DNA from: G965237725 sp965237725
GTDB lineage: Bacteria; Pseudomonadota; Gammaproteobacteria; Arenicellales; Poriferihabitantaceae
Reading direction: 5' to 3'
Assembly (NCBI GenBank): GCA_965237725.1
Contig: OZ250151.1
Location: forward strand, 1,550,001-1,614,000
DNA length: 64,000 bases
Shown here: piece by piece, positions 9,599-18,211 of the stretch
How positions within the stretch are numbered: position 1 is the stretch's first letter
Layout: the number at the start of each line of letters is the position of its first letter
Position numbers and translations under genes: made by a program
Notes under the pieces: model-generated
The model's input: only the letters and a program-made list of their open reading frames with translations
Databases searched by the model: none
What the model was told of the DNA's origin: nothing

Positions 9599-11050
9599 CT
9601 AACCTACCGAGCCTTCCAGGCTGATGCCCAATAGCTTTTGTGCCTCAACCGCAAATTCCATGGGCAGCTCTCTGAAAACGTCTTTGCAAAAACCATTCAC
9701 AATCATCGAAACCGCGTCTTCTTCTGACATCCCGCGTTGACGACAATAGAACAATTGGTCTTCACCTATTCTCGATGTGGTGGCTTCGTGTTCCACCACT
9801 GCGCTGGGATTTTTGACTTCCATATATGGAAAAGTGTGCGCACCGCACTGGTCACCCATTAACAGGGAATCGCATTGAGAGTAATTTCTCGAGCCTTCAG
9901 CACTTTTTAAAATTTTCACAAGACCCCGGTATGAATTCTGTCCGTGTCCGGCGGAAATACCTTTGGAGATAATGGTGCTTTTTGAATTCTTACCGATGTG
10001 GATCATCTTTGTACCGGTATCCGCCTGTTGATAATTATTGGTTAGTGCAACGGAATAGAACTCTCCAATAGAATGGTCACCTTCGAGTACAACGCTTGGA
10101 TATTTCCAGGTTATTGCTGATCCGGTTTCCACCTGGGTCCAGGATATTTTCGAGTTTTCACCACGACATGCGCCGCGCTTGGTTACGAAATTATAAATTC
10201 CGCCCTTACCGTTTTCATCGCCGGGATACCAGTTTTGCACCGTTGAATACTTAATTTCCGCCCCTTTCATTGCAACCAGCTCAACTACCGCTGCGTGTAA
10301 CTGGTTTTCATCCCGCTGGGGCGCAGTACAACCTTCCAGGTAACTGACATAACTATCTTCTTCAGCAATAATCAAAGTTCGTTCAAACTGACCGGTGTTC
10401 ATGGCATTGATACGAAAATAGGTCGACAATTCCATTGGGCAGCGAACACCTTTGGGAATATAGACAAATGATCCTTCGCTAAATACCGCAGAATTTAATG
10501 CCGCATAATAATTGTCTCCGGACGGAACCACCGAGCCGAGATACTGTTTAACCAGTTCTGGATAGTCCTTTAGCGCTTCGGACAGTGGGCAAAAAATCAC
10601 CCCGGACTTGGATAACGTCTCTTTAAAGGTAGTCACAACGGATACGCTATCAAATACCGCATCCACCGCAACCTTAACCCCGGCAAGCATTTTTTGCTCA
10701 TCGATGGGAATACCCAACTTCTCATAAGTTTCCAGCAACTTCGGATCAACTTCATCCAGGCTGTCGAGCAGTTCCTTTTGTTTGGGTGCTGAGTAGTAAC
10801 TGATCTCCTGGAATTTCACTGGCGGGTAATTTAGATGGGGCCATTCGGGCTCGACCATTTCAAGCCAGTGTCGATATGCCTGCAACCGCCACTCGAGTAA
10901 AAATTCAGGTTCATTTTTTTTAAGTGAAATGGTTCGCACTACCTCTTCATTTAACCCTGGAGGCAGGGTGTCTGAATCGATGTCGGTTATAAACCCTTCT
11001 TTGTATTCACGTTGAACCAGAGAAGTCAGGTCTTTTTCAGTCGTGCTCAT
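9599..11050 (-). CDS. sufB: Fe-S cluster scaffold component SufB
   Basis: The main scaffold subunit of the SufBC2D complex. The protein has 483 residues with the SufB hallmarks: CPLSEALKDYPELVKQYLG, FVYIPKGVRCPMELSTYFRI, EGCTAPQRDENQLHAAVVEL, and the C-terminal core with HEATTSRIGEDQLFYCRQRG. It is the first structural gene of the operon, 31 bases after iscR. Confidence 0.97.
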   Translation of the reverse strand: MSTTEKDLTSLVQREYKEGFITDIDSDTLPPGLNEEVVRTISLKKNEPEFLLEWRLQAYRHWLEMVEPEWPHLNYPPVKFQEISYYSAPKQKELLDSLDEVDPKLLETYEKLGIPIDEQKMLAGVKVAVDAVFDSVSVVTTFKETLSKSGVIFCPLSEALKDYPELVKQYLGSVVPSGDNYYAALNSAVFSEGSFVYIPKGVRCPMELSTYFRINAMNTGQFERTLIIAEEDSYVSYLEGCTAPQRDENQLHAAVVELVAMKGAEIKYSTVQNWYPGDENGKGGIYNFVTKRGACRGENSKISWTQVETGSAITWKYPSVVLEGDHSIGEFYSVALTNNYQQADTGTKMIHIGKNSKSTIISKGISAGHGQNSYRGLVKILKSAEGSRNYSQCDSLLMGDQCGAHTFPYMEVKNPSAVVEHEATTSRIGEDQLFYCRQRGMSEEDAVSMIVNGFCKDVFRELPMEFAVEAQKLLGISLEGSVG

Positions 11051-11081
11051 TTAATTTGTCCTTCAAAGTATTTCCTCTATA

Positions 11082-11567
11082 TCAACCTGAGATATTCAGG
11101 TCGTCCATGGTTGGAAAATGCACCCGTTTTTGGTTGGGCTCAGATCCCCGAGGATTCTGATTAATTCCACTTTCTCGCATAATCTGGCCCAATCTGATGC
11201 CGGCAAGAAAGGTATAAAGTTGATCACTCAATTCACTCCATAATCCATGGGTCAGACAGCGTTTTCCATCATGACAATTTTGCATTCCCTCACACTCGGT
11301 AATATCCAGTGGCTCGTCAACCGCTACAACAATATCGGCGATACTGATTTGATCTACGTCTTTGGCAAGCACATAGCCGCCACCCGGACCCCGGGTTCCA
11401 GACACCAGACTGGATTTCCGCATTTTTGCAAACAGCTGTTCCAGATACGACAGAGAAATCCCCTGATTATCTGATATACTTTTCAGGGTAACGGGTCCGT
11501 TGGCCTGGTTAATTGACAAATCAATCATTGCAGTTACGGCATAGCGACCTTTGGTAGTTAATCTCAC
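11082..11567 (-). CDS. iscR: IscR-type Rrf2 regulator of the SUF operon
   Basis: A winged-helix Rrf2 transcription factor that senses iron-sulfur status. The N-terminus MRLTTKGRYAVTAMIDL is the canonical IscR start and fixes the GTG at 11567. Three cysteines in CEGMQNCHDGKRCLTHGLW match the IscR [2Fe-2S] ligands near residues 92, 98 and 104. At 161 residues it has the usual length. Its position at the head of sufBCDT implies control of that operon and probably of itself. The 12-bp tandem repeats just upstream are in frame with it but contain no standard start codon. Confidence 0.93.
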   Translation of the reverse strand: MRLTTKGRYAVTAMIDLSINQANGPVTLKSISDNQGISLSYLEQLFAKMRKSSLVSGTRGPGGGYVLAKDVDQISIADIVVAVDEPLDITECEGMQNCHDGKRCLTHGLWSELSDQLYTFLAGIRLGQIMRESGINQNPRGSEPNQKRVHFPTMDDLNISG

Positions 11568-11574
11568 GTCTGAA

Positions 11575-11622
11575 GTCTCATTTGATGTCTCATTTGATGC
11601 CTCATTTGATGTCTCGTTTATT
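11575..11622 (-). repeat. 12-bp tandem repeat abutting iscR start
   Basis: Four tandem 12-base units occur: GTCTCATTTGAT twice, then GCCTCATTTGAT, then the diverged GTCTCGTTTATT. They end 7 bases upstream of the iscR GTG. Read on the minus strand in the iscR frame they would encode repeats of the type N-E-T-S, closed by TAA at 11622-11624, but no ATG, GTG or TTG opens that frame. Confidence 0.85.
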
Positions 11623-11735
11623 TAATAGTTTTATCATTAACATTTACGCGGTTTGTTGGTTCGGTATTAATATCTTTAAATTTCATTAAACGCCATGTAA
11701 GCGGTAAAAAGCGGGAAAAACGCTATAATCTAAAA

Positions 11736-11843
11736 ATGTCTGATTGGTACAATAAAATCAGGCAATTAGGCGATTTACCTGTAAAATACGTCAAGTTTCC
11801 AAAGTCTAAATGGGGGAAATCAATGGTAATACCTAAAACCTAG
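11736..11843 (+). CDS. Possible 35-residue small protein
   Basis: An ATG at 11736 opens a 35-codon frame (beginning MSDWYNKIRQLGDLPVKYV, basic, ending VIPKT). A perfect TATAAT at 11724-11729 ends 6 bases before it, so a transcript could be nearly leaderless; no good -35 box is seen. A hairpin (CCTAGT/ACTGGG, 11839-11855) followed by TTTAT overlaps the stop. The arrangement suggests a small independent gene, but it may be chance. Confidence 0.25.
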   Translation: MSDWYNKIRQLGDLPVKYVKFPKSKWGKSMVIPKT

Positions 11844-11951
11844 TATTTTACTGGGTTTATATAAGCAACACAATAATCGAACCAAAATAATTGGTGTAGT
11901 TCTAACTAATTATTATTTGCCCGTGATCTGCTAAAGTTGGTTATATAGATC

Positions 11952-11982
11952 AGTAGCTCCGAATTTATTCGGCGAAACTACT
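11952..11982 (+). other. Hairpin upstream of pilB
   Basis: AGTAG at 11952-11956 pairs with CTACT at 11978-11982, and the nested CCGA pairs with TCGG around ATTTAT. It probably lies in the pilB leader. I do not recognise a known riboswitch class. Confidence 0.35.
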
Positions 11983-12019
11983 CCGCAGTGAGGAATCTGG
12001 TTAGAACCATTATTTACAT

Positions 12020-13744
12020 ATGAACGATATTCAAACCGAACCAGTCAAAATCAGCTTGCCTGGACTGGCAAAAAAAATGATCTCCAAGGGATTGTTAACC
12101 GAAGGCGCGGCCATGGAAGTAATGCGAAATGCGTTACAGGAAAACCGCTCATTCTACCTGCAATCCATCGAACAAAATTCCGTTCCGGTCACCGATGCCT
12201 GCGCAATCGCATCGGAAGAATTTGGTATTCCCATGCTGGAACTGGATTGCCTCAATACCGAGCTTGCACCGCTCCAGCTGGTTTCAGAGAAAGCCATCGA
12301 TAAACATCATGTGCTACCACTTTATCTGCGTGGACAGAAGTTGTTTCTTGGTGTAGGCGACCCAGGAAATAGCGCAGCTATCGATGAAATAAAGTTCAGT
12401 ACCGGATTAAACGTCAGCCCGATATTGGTGGATCCACGGAAGCTGGCCCGCATTGTAGACACTTTGCTTGAGCATGATGCAGATGTGTCATTGAGTGACA
12501 TCGTAGAAGAAGGTGGACTCGGTGACATCGATTTAACCAGCGAAGTTGATGATGCTGAATCCGACGCACTGGATTTAAAAATTGACACCCCCATTGTCCG
12601 CTTCGTTAATAAGATATTGCAGGATGCAATACGCCGAGCCGCCTCTGATATTCATATTGAGCCTTACGAACGACTGACCCGGATTCGATATCGAATTGAT
12701 GGTGTATTGCACGATGCGATTAATCCACCCCTGGGGTTAGTGCATAAAATAATCGCACGATTAAAAATCCTGTCCCAGCTGGATATCGCAGAAAGACGGC
12801 TGCCTCAGGACGGCCGAATGAAACTTGCATTTTCGAGAAGTCGCGCCATCGATTTCCGGGTCAGTACCATGCCAACCCTGTTTGGCGAAAAAATGGTTAT
12901 TCGTGTGCTCGATACCACTGCCGCAAACCTGGGAATTGAAACCATTGGCATGGAAGAGCAACAACTCGATCAGTATCGCGAAGCTGCGATCCAGCCCCAT
13001 GGCATGGTGCTGGTTGCTGGCCCAACGGGTAGCGGAAAAACAGTATCACTCTATTCGGCAATGAATGTTTTAAACACCACGGAGAGAAATATTTCCAGCG
13101 TAGAGGACCCTGTAGAAATTTATGTTGCTGGGATTAACCAGGTAAATATTAACGAAAAAACCGGACTAACATTTTCAAAAGTTTTACGTGCGTTTTTACG
13201 GCAAGATCCGGATGTACTGATGGTGGGAGAGATTCGGGACCTGGAAACTGCGGAAATTGCAATTAAGGCGGCGCAAACCGGGCATATGGTATTTTCCACA
13301 CTACACACCAATGACGCTCCGGGATCTTTAACCCGGCTATTGAATATGGGCGTCGCGCCCTTTAATGTCGCCTCCTCGGTTTCAATGGTTATCGCCCAAA
13401 GGCTGGTCCGGCGACTTTGCGATTCCTGTCGTGATCCGGTTACTTACCCGAAAGATGTTCTGCTCCAGGTGGGCTTTGAAGAACAGAATATAGATTCATT
13501 GGAACTATATCAGGCAGTAGGTTGTAGTGGTTGTACCAGCGGATATCGCGGTAGAACCGGCATATTCGAAGTTATGCCAATGACCGATGAAATCTCAAGT
13601 ATCGTTATGGCTCGCGGGTCGACCGTGGATATTGAGAAACAGGCGAGAAAAGAAGGTATTTTAAGTATGCGACAATCAGGGTTGAGAAAGGTGGCATCCG
13701 GGATTACTACGATGGAAGAAGTTGAACGAGTAACCACAGATTAA
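12020..13744 (+). CDS. pilB: Type IV pilus assembly ATPase PilB
   Basis: A GspE/PilB secretion ATPase that powers pilus extension at the inner membrane. The 574-residue protein has an N-terminal MshEN-type domain, then Walker A GPTGSGKT near residue 336, the Asp box around SSVEDPVEI, Walker B LMVGEIRDLETAEIA, and a His box with TLHTNDAPG. A zinc-binding tetracysteine follows (CDSC and CSGC). It leads pilC and pilD. Confidence 0.96.
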   Translation: MNDIQTEPVKISLPGLAKKMISKGLLTEGAAMEVMRNALQENRSFYLQSIEQNSVPVTDACAIASEEFGIPMLELDCLNTELAPLQLVSEKAIDKHHVLPLYLRGQKLFLGVGDPGNSAAIDEIKFSTGLNVSPILVDPRKLARIVDTLLEHDADVSLSDIVEEGGLGDIDLTSEVDDAESDALDLKIDTPIVRFVNKILQDAIRRAASDIHIEPYERLTRIRYRIDGVLHDAINPPLGLVHKIIARLKILSQLDIAERRLPQDGRMKLAFSRSRAIDFRVSTMPTLFGEKMVIRVLDTTAANLGIETIGMEEQQLDQYREAAIQPHGMVLVAGPTGSGKTVSLYSAMNVLNTTERNISSVEDPVEIYVAGINQVNINEKTGLTFSKVLRAFLRQDPDVLMVGEIRDLETAEIAIKAAQTGHMVFSTLHTNDAPGSLTRLLNMGVAPFNVASSVSMVIAQRLVRRLCDSCRDPVTYPKDVLLQVGFEEQNIDSLELYQAVGCSGCTSGYRGRTGIFEVMPMTDEISSIVMARGSTVDIEKQARKEGILSMRQSGLRKVASGITTMEEVERVTTD

Positions 13745-13747
13745 GTT

Positions 13748-14971
13748 ATGGCAAAAACAAAAGCAAAAAGTAAACCGGCGACGTTTGTCTGGACCGGGAT
13801 TGACAAGGGGAATCGTAAAGCAGCAGGGGAAATTGAGGCCGCGAATATCCAGGTCGCAAAATTGTTACTTCGTCGACAGGGTATTCGGGTTAAAAGGGTT
13901 CGAAAGAGAACCAGGTCAATATTCTCAATAGGGAAACAGGTTAAAGTTAAAGATATCGTTTTTACCACCCGACAATTGGCGACCATGATTGAGTCCGGGA
14001 TTCCAATTGCATCTTCGCTACGGGGAATTAGTATGGGGCACGAGAATGAGGCGGTAAAAAACCTATTGGGGAAAATCCGCGAAGATGTTGAGGCAGGTAC
14101 AAACCTGAGTACCGCCCTTAAAAAACATCCAGCCCACTTTAATCGACTGTATACAAGTTTGGTCACCGTGGGCGAAGAATCGGGAACCCTGGATATCCTG
14201 ATGAATAAAATTGCCACCTACCTGGAAAAAATTGAACATATAAAAAGCAAGATTCGGGCGGCTCTGTTTTATCCGGCCCTTGTTGTTATCGTTGCCATCG
14301 TTATCGTGGCGATTTTGTTGATTGTGGTCATTCCGGAATTCGAATCCCTGTTTGCCGACTATGGCTCTGACTTACCTACGCTGACTGCCTGGGTTGTAGG
14401 CCTGTCCCATACCTTCTCGGATTACTGGTTTGTTATGCTGCTCACAACCATGGTCGCAGGTACTGCACTGGTATTTTCCTATAAACGATCGAGTAAAATG
14501 CAGCACTCCATGGATCGTCTAATTTTGCGAATTCCGGTTTTTGGCGCGATAATTCGAAAAGCGGTTATTGCCCGGGTTTCCCGAACCCTGGCGACCATGT
14601 TTGGTGCCGGTATTCCGCTGTTCGATGCCCTTGAAACCGTATCCAACGCTGCAGGAAACAGGATTTACGCTCGAGGACTACTACAGGTCCGTCGTGAAGT
14701 CTCTACTGGACGGACTCTCGAAGGATCGATGCAGGAAACTGGTTTGTTTCCGGGCATGATGCTGCAGATGGTCGCCACCGGTGAGGAGGCTGGCGAACTG
14801 GAGAGAATGCTGGATAAGGTTGCCGAGTTTTTTGAAAACGAAGTAGATAATGCCATTGCCATCATTAGCAGCCTGGTGGAACCCTTTCTCATAATCATCC
14901 TCGGGATAATTGTAGGTACTATCGTTATTGCAATGTACCTGCCGATCTTTAAGTTGGGTGCAGTATTCTAG
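13748..14971 (+). CDS. pilC: Type IV pilus inner-membrane platform protein PilC
   Basis: The GspF/PilC platform protein that couples the PilB motor to pilin assembly. It has 407 residues with two T2SSF domains, each preceded or followed by membrane segments: a strong helix near 178-200, another near 230, and the C-terminal one near residues 375-400. The conserved SLRGISMGHENEAVK and the GEESGTLDILM/GEEAGELERMLD pair mark the repeated domain. It starts 3 bases after pilB. Confidence 0.95.
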   Translation: MAKTKAKSKPATFVWTGIDKGNRKAAGEIEAANIQVAKLLLRRQGIRVKRVRKRTRSIFSIGKQVKVKDIVFTTRQLATMIESGIPIASSLRGISMGHENEAVKNLLGKIREDVEAGTNLSTALKKHPAHFNRLYTSLVTVGEESGTLDILMNKIATYLEKIEHIKSKIRAALFYPALVVIVAIVIVAILLIVVIPEFESLFADYGSDLPTLTAWVVGLSHTFSDYWFVMLLTTMVAGTALVFSYKRSSKMQHSMDRLILRIPVFGAIIRKAVIARVSRTLATMFGAGIPLFDALETVSNAAGNRIYARGLLQVRREVSTGRTLEGSMQETGLFPGMMLQMVATGEEAGELERMLDKVAEFFENEVDNAIAIISSLVEPFLIIILGIIVGTIVIAMYLPIFKLGAVF

Positions 14972-15079
14972 ATCAGCTTAGAAATTCCCTGGCTGGACCA
15001 GGTATAGTCGTCAAGAGTTCGTTAAAATAGACTATTACAATTCCCAACCGAAGCCGGTCGCTAATAATTTATAAAAACA

Positions 15080-15970
15080 ATGCATCAGCTAGTTACCCTG
15101 TTACAACAATCTGAACTAACATTAATCACAGTGCTGTTTATTCTTGGCGCCTGCGTCGGCAGCTTTTTGAACGTATTGATACTCCGGCTACCGCCGTTAT
15201 TATTTTATCAGTGGAACCAACAATGCCTCGAAATGTTGGGGCAAAATATAGATTCAAATGATTCGCAAGAATCAGAAGCCCTGCCGCCCAATCTGATTTA
15301 CCCCAGATCCCGATGCCCGGATTGTCTCTCTCCACTTAAAGCTTTGCACAATATTCCCATCCTCGGTTTCGTATTTCTGGGAGGCAAATGCGGTTTTTGT
15401 TCCAAACCGATCTCACCTCGCTATCCACTTATCGAAATAATTTCAGCCCTGCTTTGTGTGCATCTGGGTTATGTATTCGGTGTGGATTGGCAACTATTGT
15501 TTGCATTGGTTTTTGTTTTTTCATTGATTGGGTTAAGTGCAATCGATCTGGACCACCAAATTTTGCCCGACGGTATCGTACTACCCTTGTTATGGATGGG
15601 ATTGATCGCCAATAGCTTTAATCTGTTTACCGATCTTCAGTCTGCGGTTACAGGGGTGATACTAGGATACATGGTGCTGTGGACTCTGTACCAGATCCAC
15701 CACAAAATCACCGGTAAGGAAGGCATGGGCTACGGCGACTTCAAACTTCTTGCAGCGATCGGCGCCTGGCTTGGCTGGCAGGCGCTGCCCGTAGTCATTC
15801 TGGTTGCATCGTTGAGTGGCACATTATTTGCGGTTATCCTGATTGCCACTGGAAAAAGCTCCCGGGAAATTCCGATACCTTTCGGTCCATATCTGGCGGT
15901 CGCCGCCTGGATTGCACTGGTATGGGGAGATAAAATACGTAGTAACTACTTACAGCTTTTTAATCTATAG
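15080..15970 (+). CDS. pilD: Prepilin peptidase / N-methyltransferase PilD
   Basis: An inner-membrane aspartyl protease (A24A) that cleaves and N-methylates type IV prepilins. The 296-residue protein has GACVGSFLNVLILRLP at the N-terminus, a cytoplasmic zinc loop with two CxxC pairs (CPDC and CGFC), and the two catalytic aspartates in SAIDLDHQ and GYGDFKLLAAIG, with about eight membrane helices. It follows pilC by 108 bases and overlaps the coaE start by one base. Confidence 0.95.
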   Translation: MHQLVTLLQQSELTLITVLFILGACVGSFLNVLILRLPPLLFYQWNQQCLEMLGQNIDSNDSQESEALPPNLIYPRSRCPDCLSPLKALHNIPILGFVFLGGKCGFCSKPISPRYPLIEIISALLCVHLGYVFGVDWQLLFALVFVFSLIGLSAIDLDHQILPDGIVLPLLWMGLIANSFNLFTDLQSAVTGVILGYMVLWTLYQIHHKITGKEGMGYGDFKLLAAIGAWLGWQALPVVILVASLSGTLFAVILIATGKSSREIPIPFGPYLAVAAWIALVWGDKIRSNYLQLFNL

Positions 15971-16569
15971 TGGTTCCCAGAATAGGGCTAACCGGCAACA
16001 TCGGTAGTGGAAAGTCCACAGTTGCACAATTGTTTCAACAACAAGGTATTACCACTATCGATGCCGACCAAATCTCACGCCAGTTAACCCAATCTGGCAC
16101 CACAGAATTCCAAAAGATTGTTGCGATTTTTGGTGACGATGTTATAGACCATAACGGCGAAATGAATCGCAGAAAATTGGCTGATATTGTTTTTAACGAC
16201 AATCAGCGCAGGGAGGAGCTCGAGTCCGTGCTGCATCCATCTATCAGGGAAATGATGTTTGACCTGAGCCAACAAAGCCAATCTGCTTATTGTATTCTGG
16301 AAATCCCATTGTTAATGGAAACCGGTCAGCACACCGAAATGGATCGTGTATTGTTGGTGACTTGCTCCACCGAAATCAAAACTCAGCGTCTAAAACAAAG
16401 TCGGCAAATGGACACCACCACAATCAAACGAATCTTAAATTCACAGATGAAGGATCAACAAAAAATTGAACTGGCCGATGATGTGATTGCAAATGATACG
16501 TCTATGGAAGATCTGAAACAAAACGTGCTACATCTCCACGAAAAATATCTGACCCTGTTTAAGAACTAA
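15970..16569 (+). CDS. coaE: Dephospho-CoA kinase
   Basis: The last step of coenzyme A synthesis: phosphorylation of the ribose 3'-OH of dephospho-CoA. It has 199 residues with P-loop GNIGSGKST near residue 9, the DADQISRQL motif and EIPLLMETG. The GTG start overlaps the pilD stop by one base, implying translational coupling. pilBCD-coaE is a common gammaproteobacterial order. The stop overlaps the convergent mutT by 4 bases. Confidence 0.94.
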   Translation: MVPRIGLTGNIGSGKSTVAQLFQQQGITTIDADQISRQLTQSGTTEFQKIVAIFGDDVIDHNGEMNRRKLADIVFNDNQRREELESVLHPSIREMMFDLSQQSQSAYCILEIPLLMETGQHTEMDRVLLVTCSTEIKTQRLKQSRQMDTTTIKRILNSQMKDQQKIELADDVIANDTSMEDLKQNVLHLHEKYLTLFKN

Positions 16570-16988
16570 TTTTTTATTTCCAGAAACTTTTGCGCCGCTT
16601 GGAGAATTGGAGGCACTGCTTCGAGAATGTCTAAATCTGCTATTTCATCGAGTGCTTTCCAAGCATAATTCTGACCTTCCCGATTAATTAGTTCGCCGCT
16701 AAATTTTTCTACCATAAACACATCCAGCCATACATTGGCGTGATTATAATCATGGGTTAGCTGTATAAGCGGGATGGGGTTTTTAACTCTAATACCCAAC
16801 TCTTCGAAAAGCTCCCGTTCCAGCGCCTGAATCGCAGATTCATTGCTTTCAACTTTGCCTCCGGGAAACTCCCATTGCCCAGCGCAAGGTTTGTCTGGAA
16901 GTCGTTGCTGAACCAGTAATTGGCCCTTGCTGTTGGTCACAACACCAACCACGACATAAAGGCGTGAATCAGGACCGGTAGTCGGCAT
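16566..16988 (-). CDS. mutT: 8-oxo-dGTP diphosphatase MutT
   Basis: A Nudix hydrolase that removes oxidised dGTP from the nucleotide pool. The 140-residue protein has the Nudix box GGKVESNESAIQALEREL continuing into FEELGI, plus the MutT-like QRLPDKPCAGQWEFPGGK lead-in. It overlaps the 3' end of argJ by 20 bases. secA-argJ-mutT is a conserved order in this class. Confidence 0.92.
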   Translation of the reverse strand: MPTTGPDSRLYVVVGVVTNSKGQLLVQQRLPDKPCAGQWEFPGGKVESNESAIQALERELFEELGIRVKNPIPLIQLTHDYNHANVWLDVFMVEKFSGELINREGQNYAWKALDEIADLDILEAVPPILQAAQKFLEIKN

Positions 16989-18195
16989 TAATTGTGATAT
17001 AGCCGTGGGTTAAATCACAGGTCCACACGGTAGAAACACCCGGGCCAATTCCAACATCGACCTCGATCAAAATATCCTGAGTTTCCAGATGCTCACTAAC
17101 CCTGCTTTCATCGTAATCCGCAACTACCTGACCGTTTTCAGTGATCAACACACCACCAATTGAAATTTCCAGTTTATCTCTGTCAGCCCGCTCTCCTGAT
17201 TTGCCCACTGCCATTACAACTCTTCCCCAATTGGCATCCTCCCCGGCAATAGCCGTTTTCACTAATGGTGAATTGGCAATTGCCTTGGCAATCACTTTTG
17301 CTGAACTATCATGCTCCGCCCCTGAGACTGAAACCTGAATAAACTTGGTTGCCCCTTCACCGTCGCGAACAACCTGTTGGGCTAAGTCCAGCATCAGGTT
17401 TTGTAATCCCTGTTTGAAATCATCCAGACTCTTATCATTTTCATTTTTTGGCAATGGATTATTCGCCCCGCCCGTGGCAAATAGCAGACAAGTATCGCTG
17501 GTAGAGGTATCGCTATCCACGGTTATCGAATTGAAAGATTGTTGATTCGCCTCGACCAGAAGCTTTTGGAGAACAGGTGGTGGGATATTCGCATCAGTAA
17601 AAACAAATCCGAGCATGGTAGCCATGTCGGGCTCAATCATGCCCGACCCTTTTGCAAAACCACTAATGGTCACACTACAGCCACTAATTGTGGTCGCAAT
17701 GCTGGAAGCCTTTGCGAAGGTATCCGTTGTCAGGATCGCATTTGCAGCGTCCTCCCAGTTATCCGAATCCAATTGATCTGATAAATTTGGAATGGCGGCG
17801 AGAATTCGATCATTTGGCAAGGGTTCACCGATCACCCCGGTAGACGCGATAAATACAAGATCAGCTTCACAACCCAGAGAATTTGCTACAGCATCACAAA
17901 TTTCTACGCAATGTTTGTCCCCGGTCCGGCCGGTAAAAGCATTCGCATTTCCGGAATTCACAATTAATCCACGGGCAACACCGTTGACTAAATTTCGCTG
18001 ACACATCTGAACTGGTGCACTGGCTGTGGCAGAACGGGTGAATACGCCTGCTACCGCAACATCTTTGTCAAATCCAACCAGCATCAAATCATCCCGGCCT
18101 GAATATTTAATATTCGCTTGGGTTGCTGCCAGTCTTAAACCGGCTACACTTGTGATCTGCGGAAAGTATGGCGGGGCGAGGGGAGATATCTCCAT
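16969..18195 (-). CDS. argJ: Bifunctional glutamate N-acetyltransferase / amino-acid acetyltransferase ArgJ
   Basis: Recycles the acetyl group from N-acetylornithine to glutamate in arginine synthesis. It is made as a precursor that self-cleaves before the nucleophilic threonine in the PDMATMLGF motif, also visible here. I chose the ATG at 18195 (MEISPLAPPYFPQ), giving 408 residues, the normal length. The open frame back to 18411 would overlap secA and adds unrelated sequence. The C-terminus GYITINADYRS is typical. It lies 16 bases after secA. Confidence 0.94.
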   Translation of the reverse strand: MEISPLAPPYFPQITSVAGLRLAATQANIKYSGRDDLMLVGFDKDVAVAGVFTRSATASAPVQMCQRNLVNGVARGLIVNSGNANAFTGRTGDKHCVEICDAVANSLGCEADLVFIASTGVIGEPLPNDRILAAIPNLSDQLDSDNWEDAANAILTTDTFAKASSIATTISGCSVTISGFAKGSGMIEPDMATMLGFVFTDANIPPPVLQKLLVEANQQSFNSITVDSDTSTSDTCLLFATGGANNPLPKNENDKSLDDFKQGLQNLMLDLAQQVVRDGEGATKFIQVSVSGAEHDSSAKVIAKAIANSPLVKTAIAGEDANWGRVVMAVGKSGERADRDKLEISIGGVLITENGQVVADYDESRVSEHLETQDILIEVDVGIGPGVSTVWTCDLTHGYITINADYRS

Positions 18196-18211
18196 TAGTT
18201 GGAAAATCGAA

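Larger units (their letters stand above)
11623..12019. other. Divergent iscR/pilB intergenic region
   Basis: About 400 AT-rich bases separate iscR (minus) from pilB (plus). The region must hold both promoters. On the minus strand, TTGTAC and TTATAG 18 bases apart (near 11723-11752) could serve iscR; this assignment is weak. It also holds a possible mini transcription unit (11724-11861) and a hairpin at 11952-11982. Confidence 0.5.

Noticed and set aside
11952..11982. Possible c-di-GMP or other riboswitch before pilB
   Set aside because: Only a simple hairpin is visible; no conserved riboswitch core was recognised.
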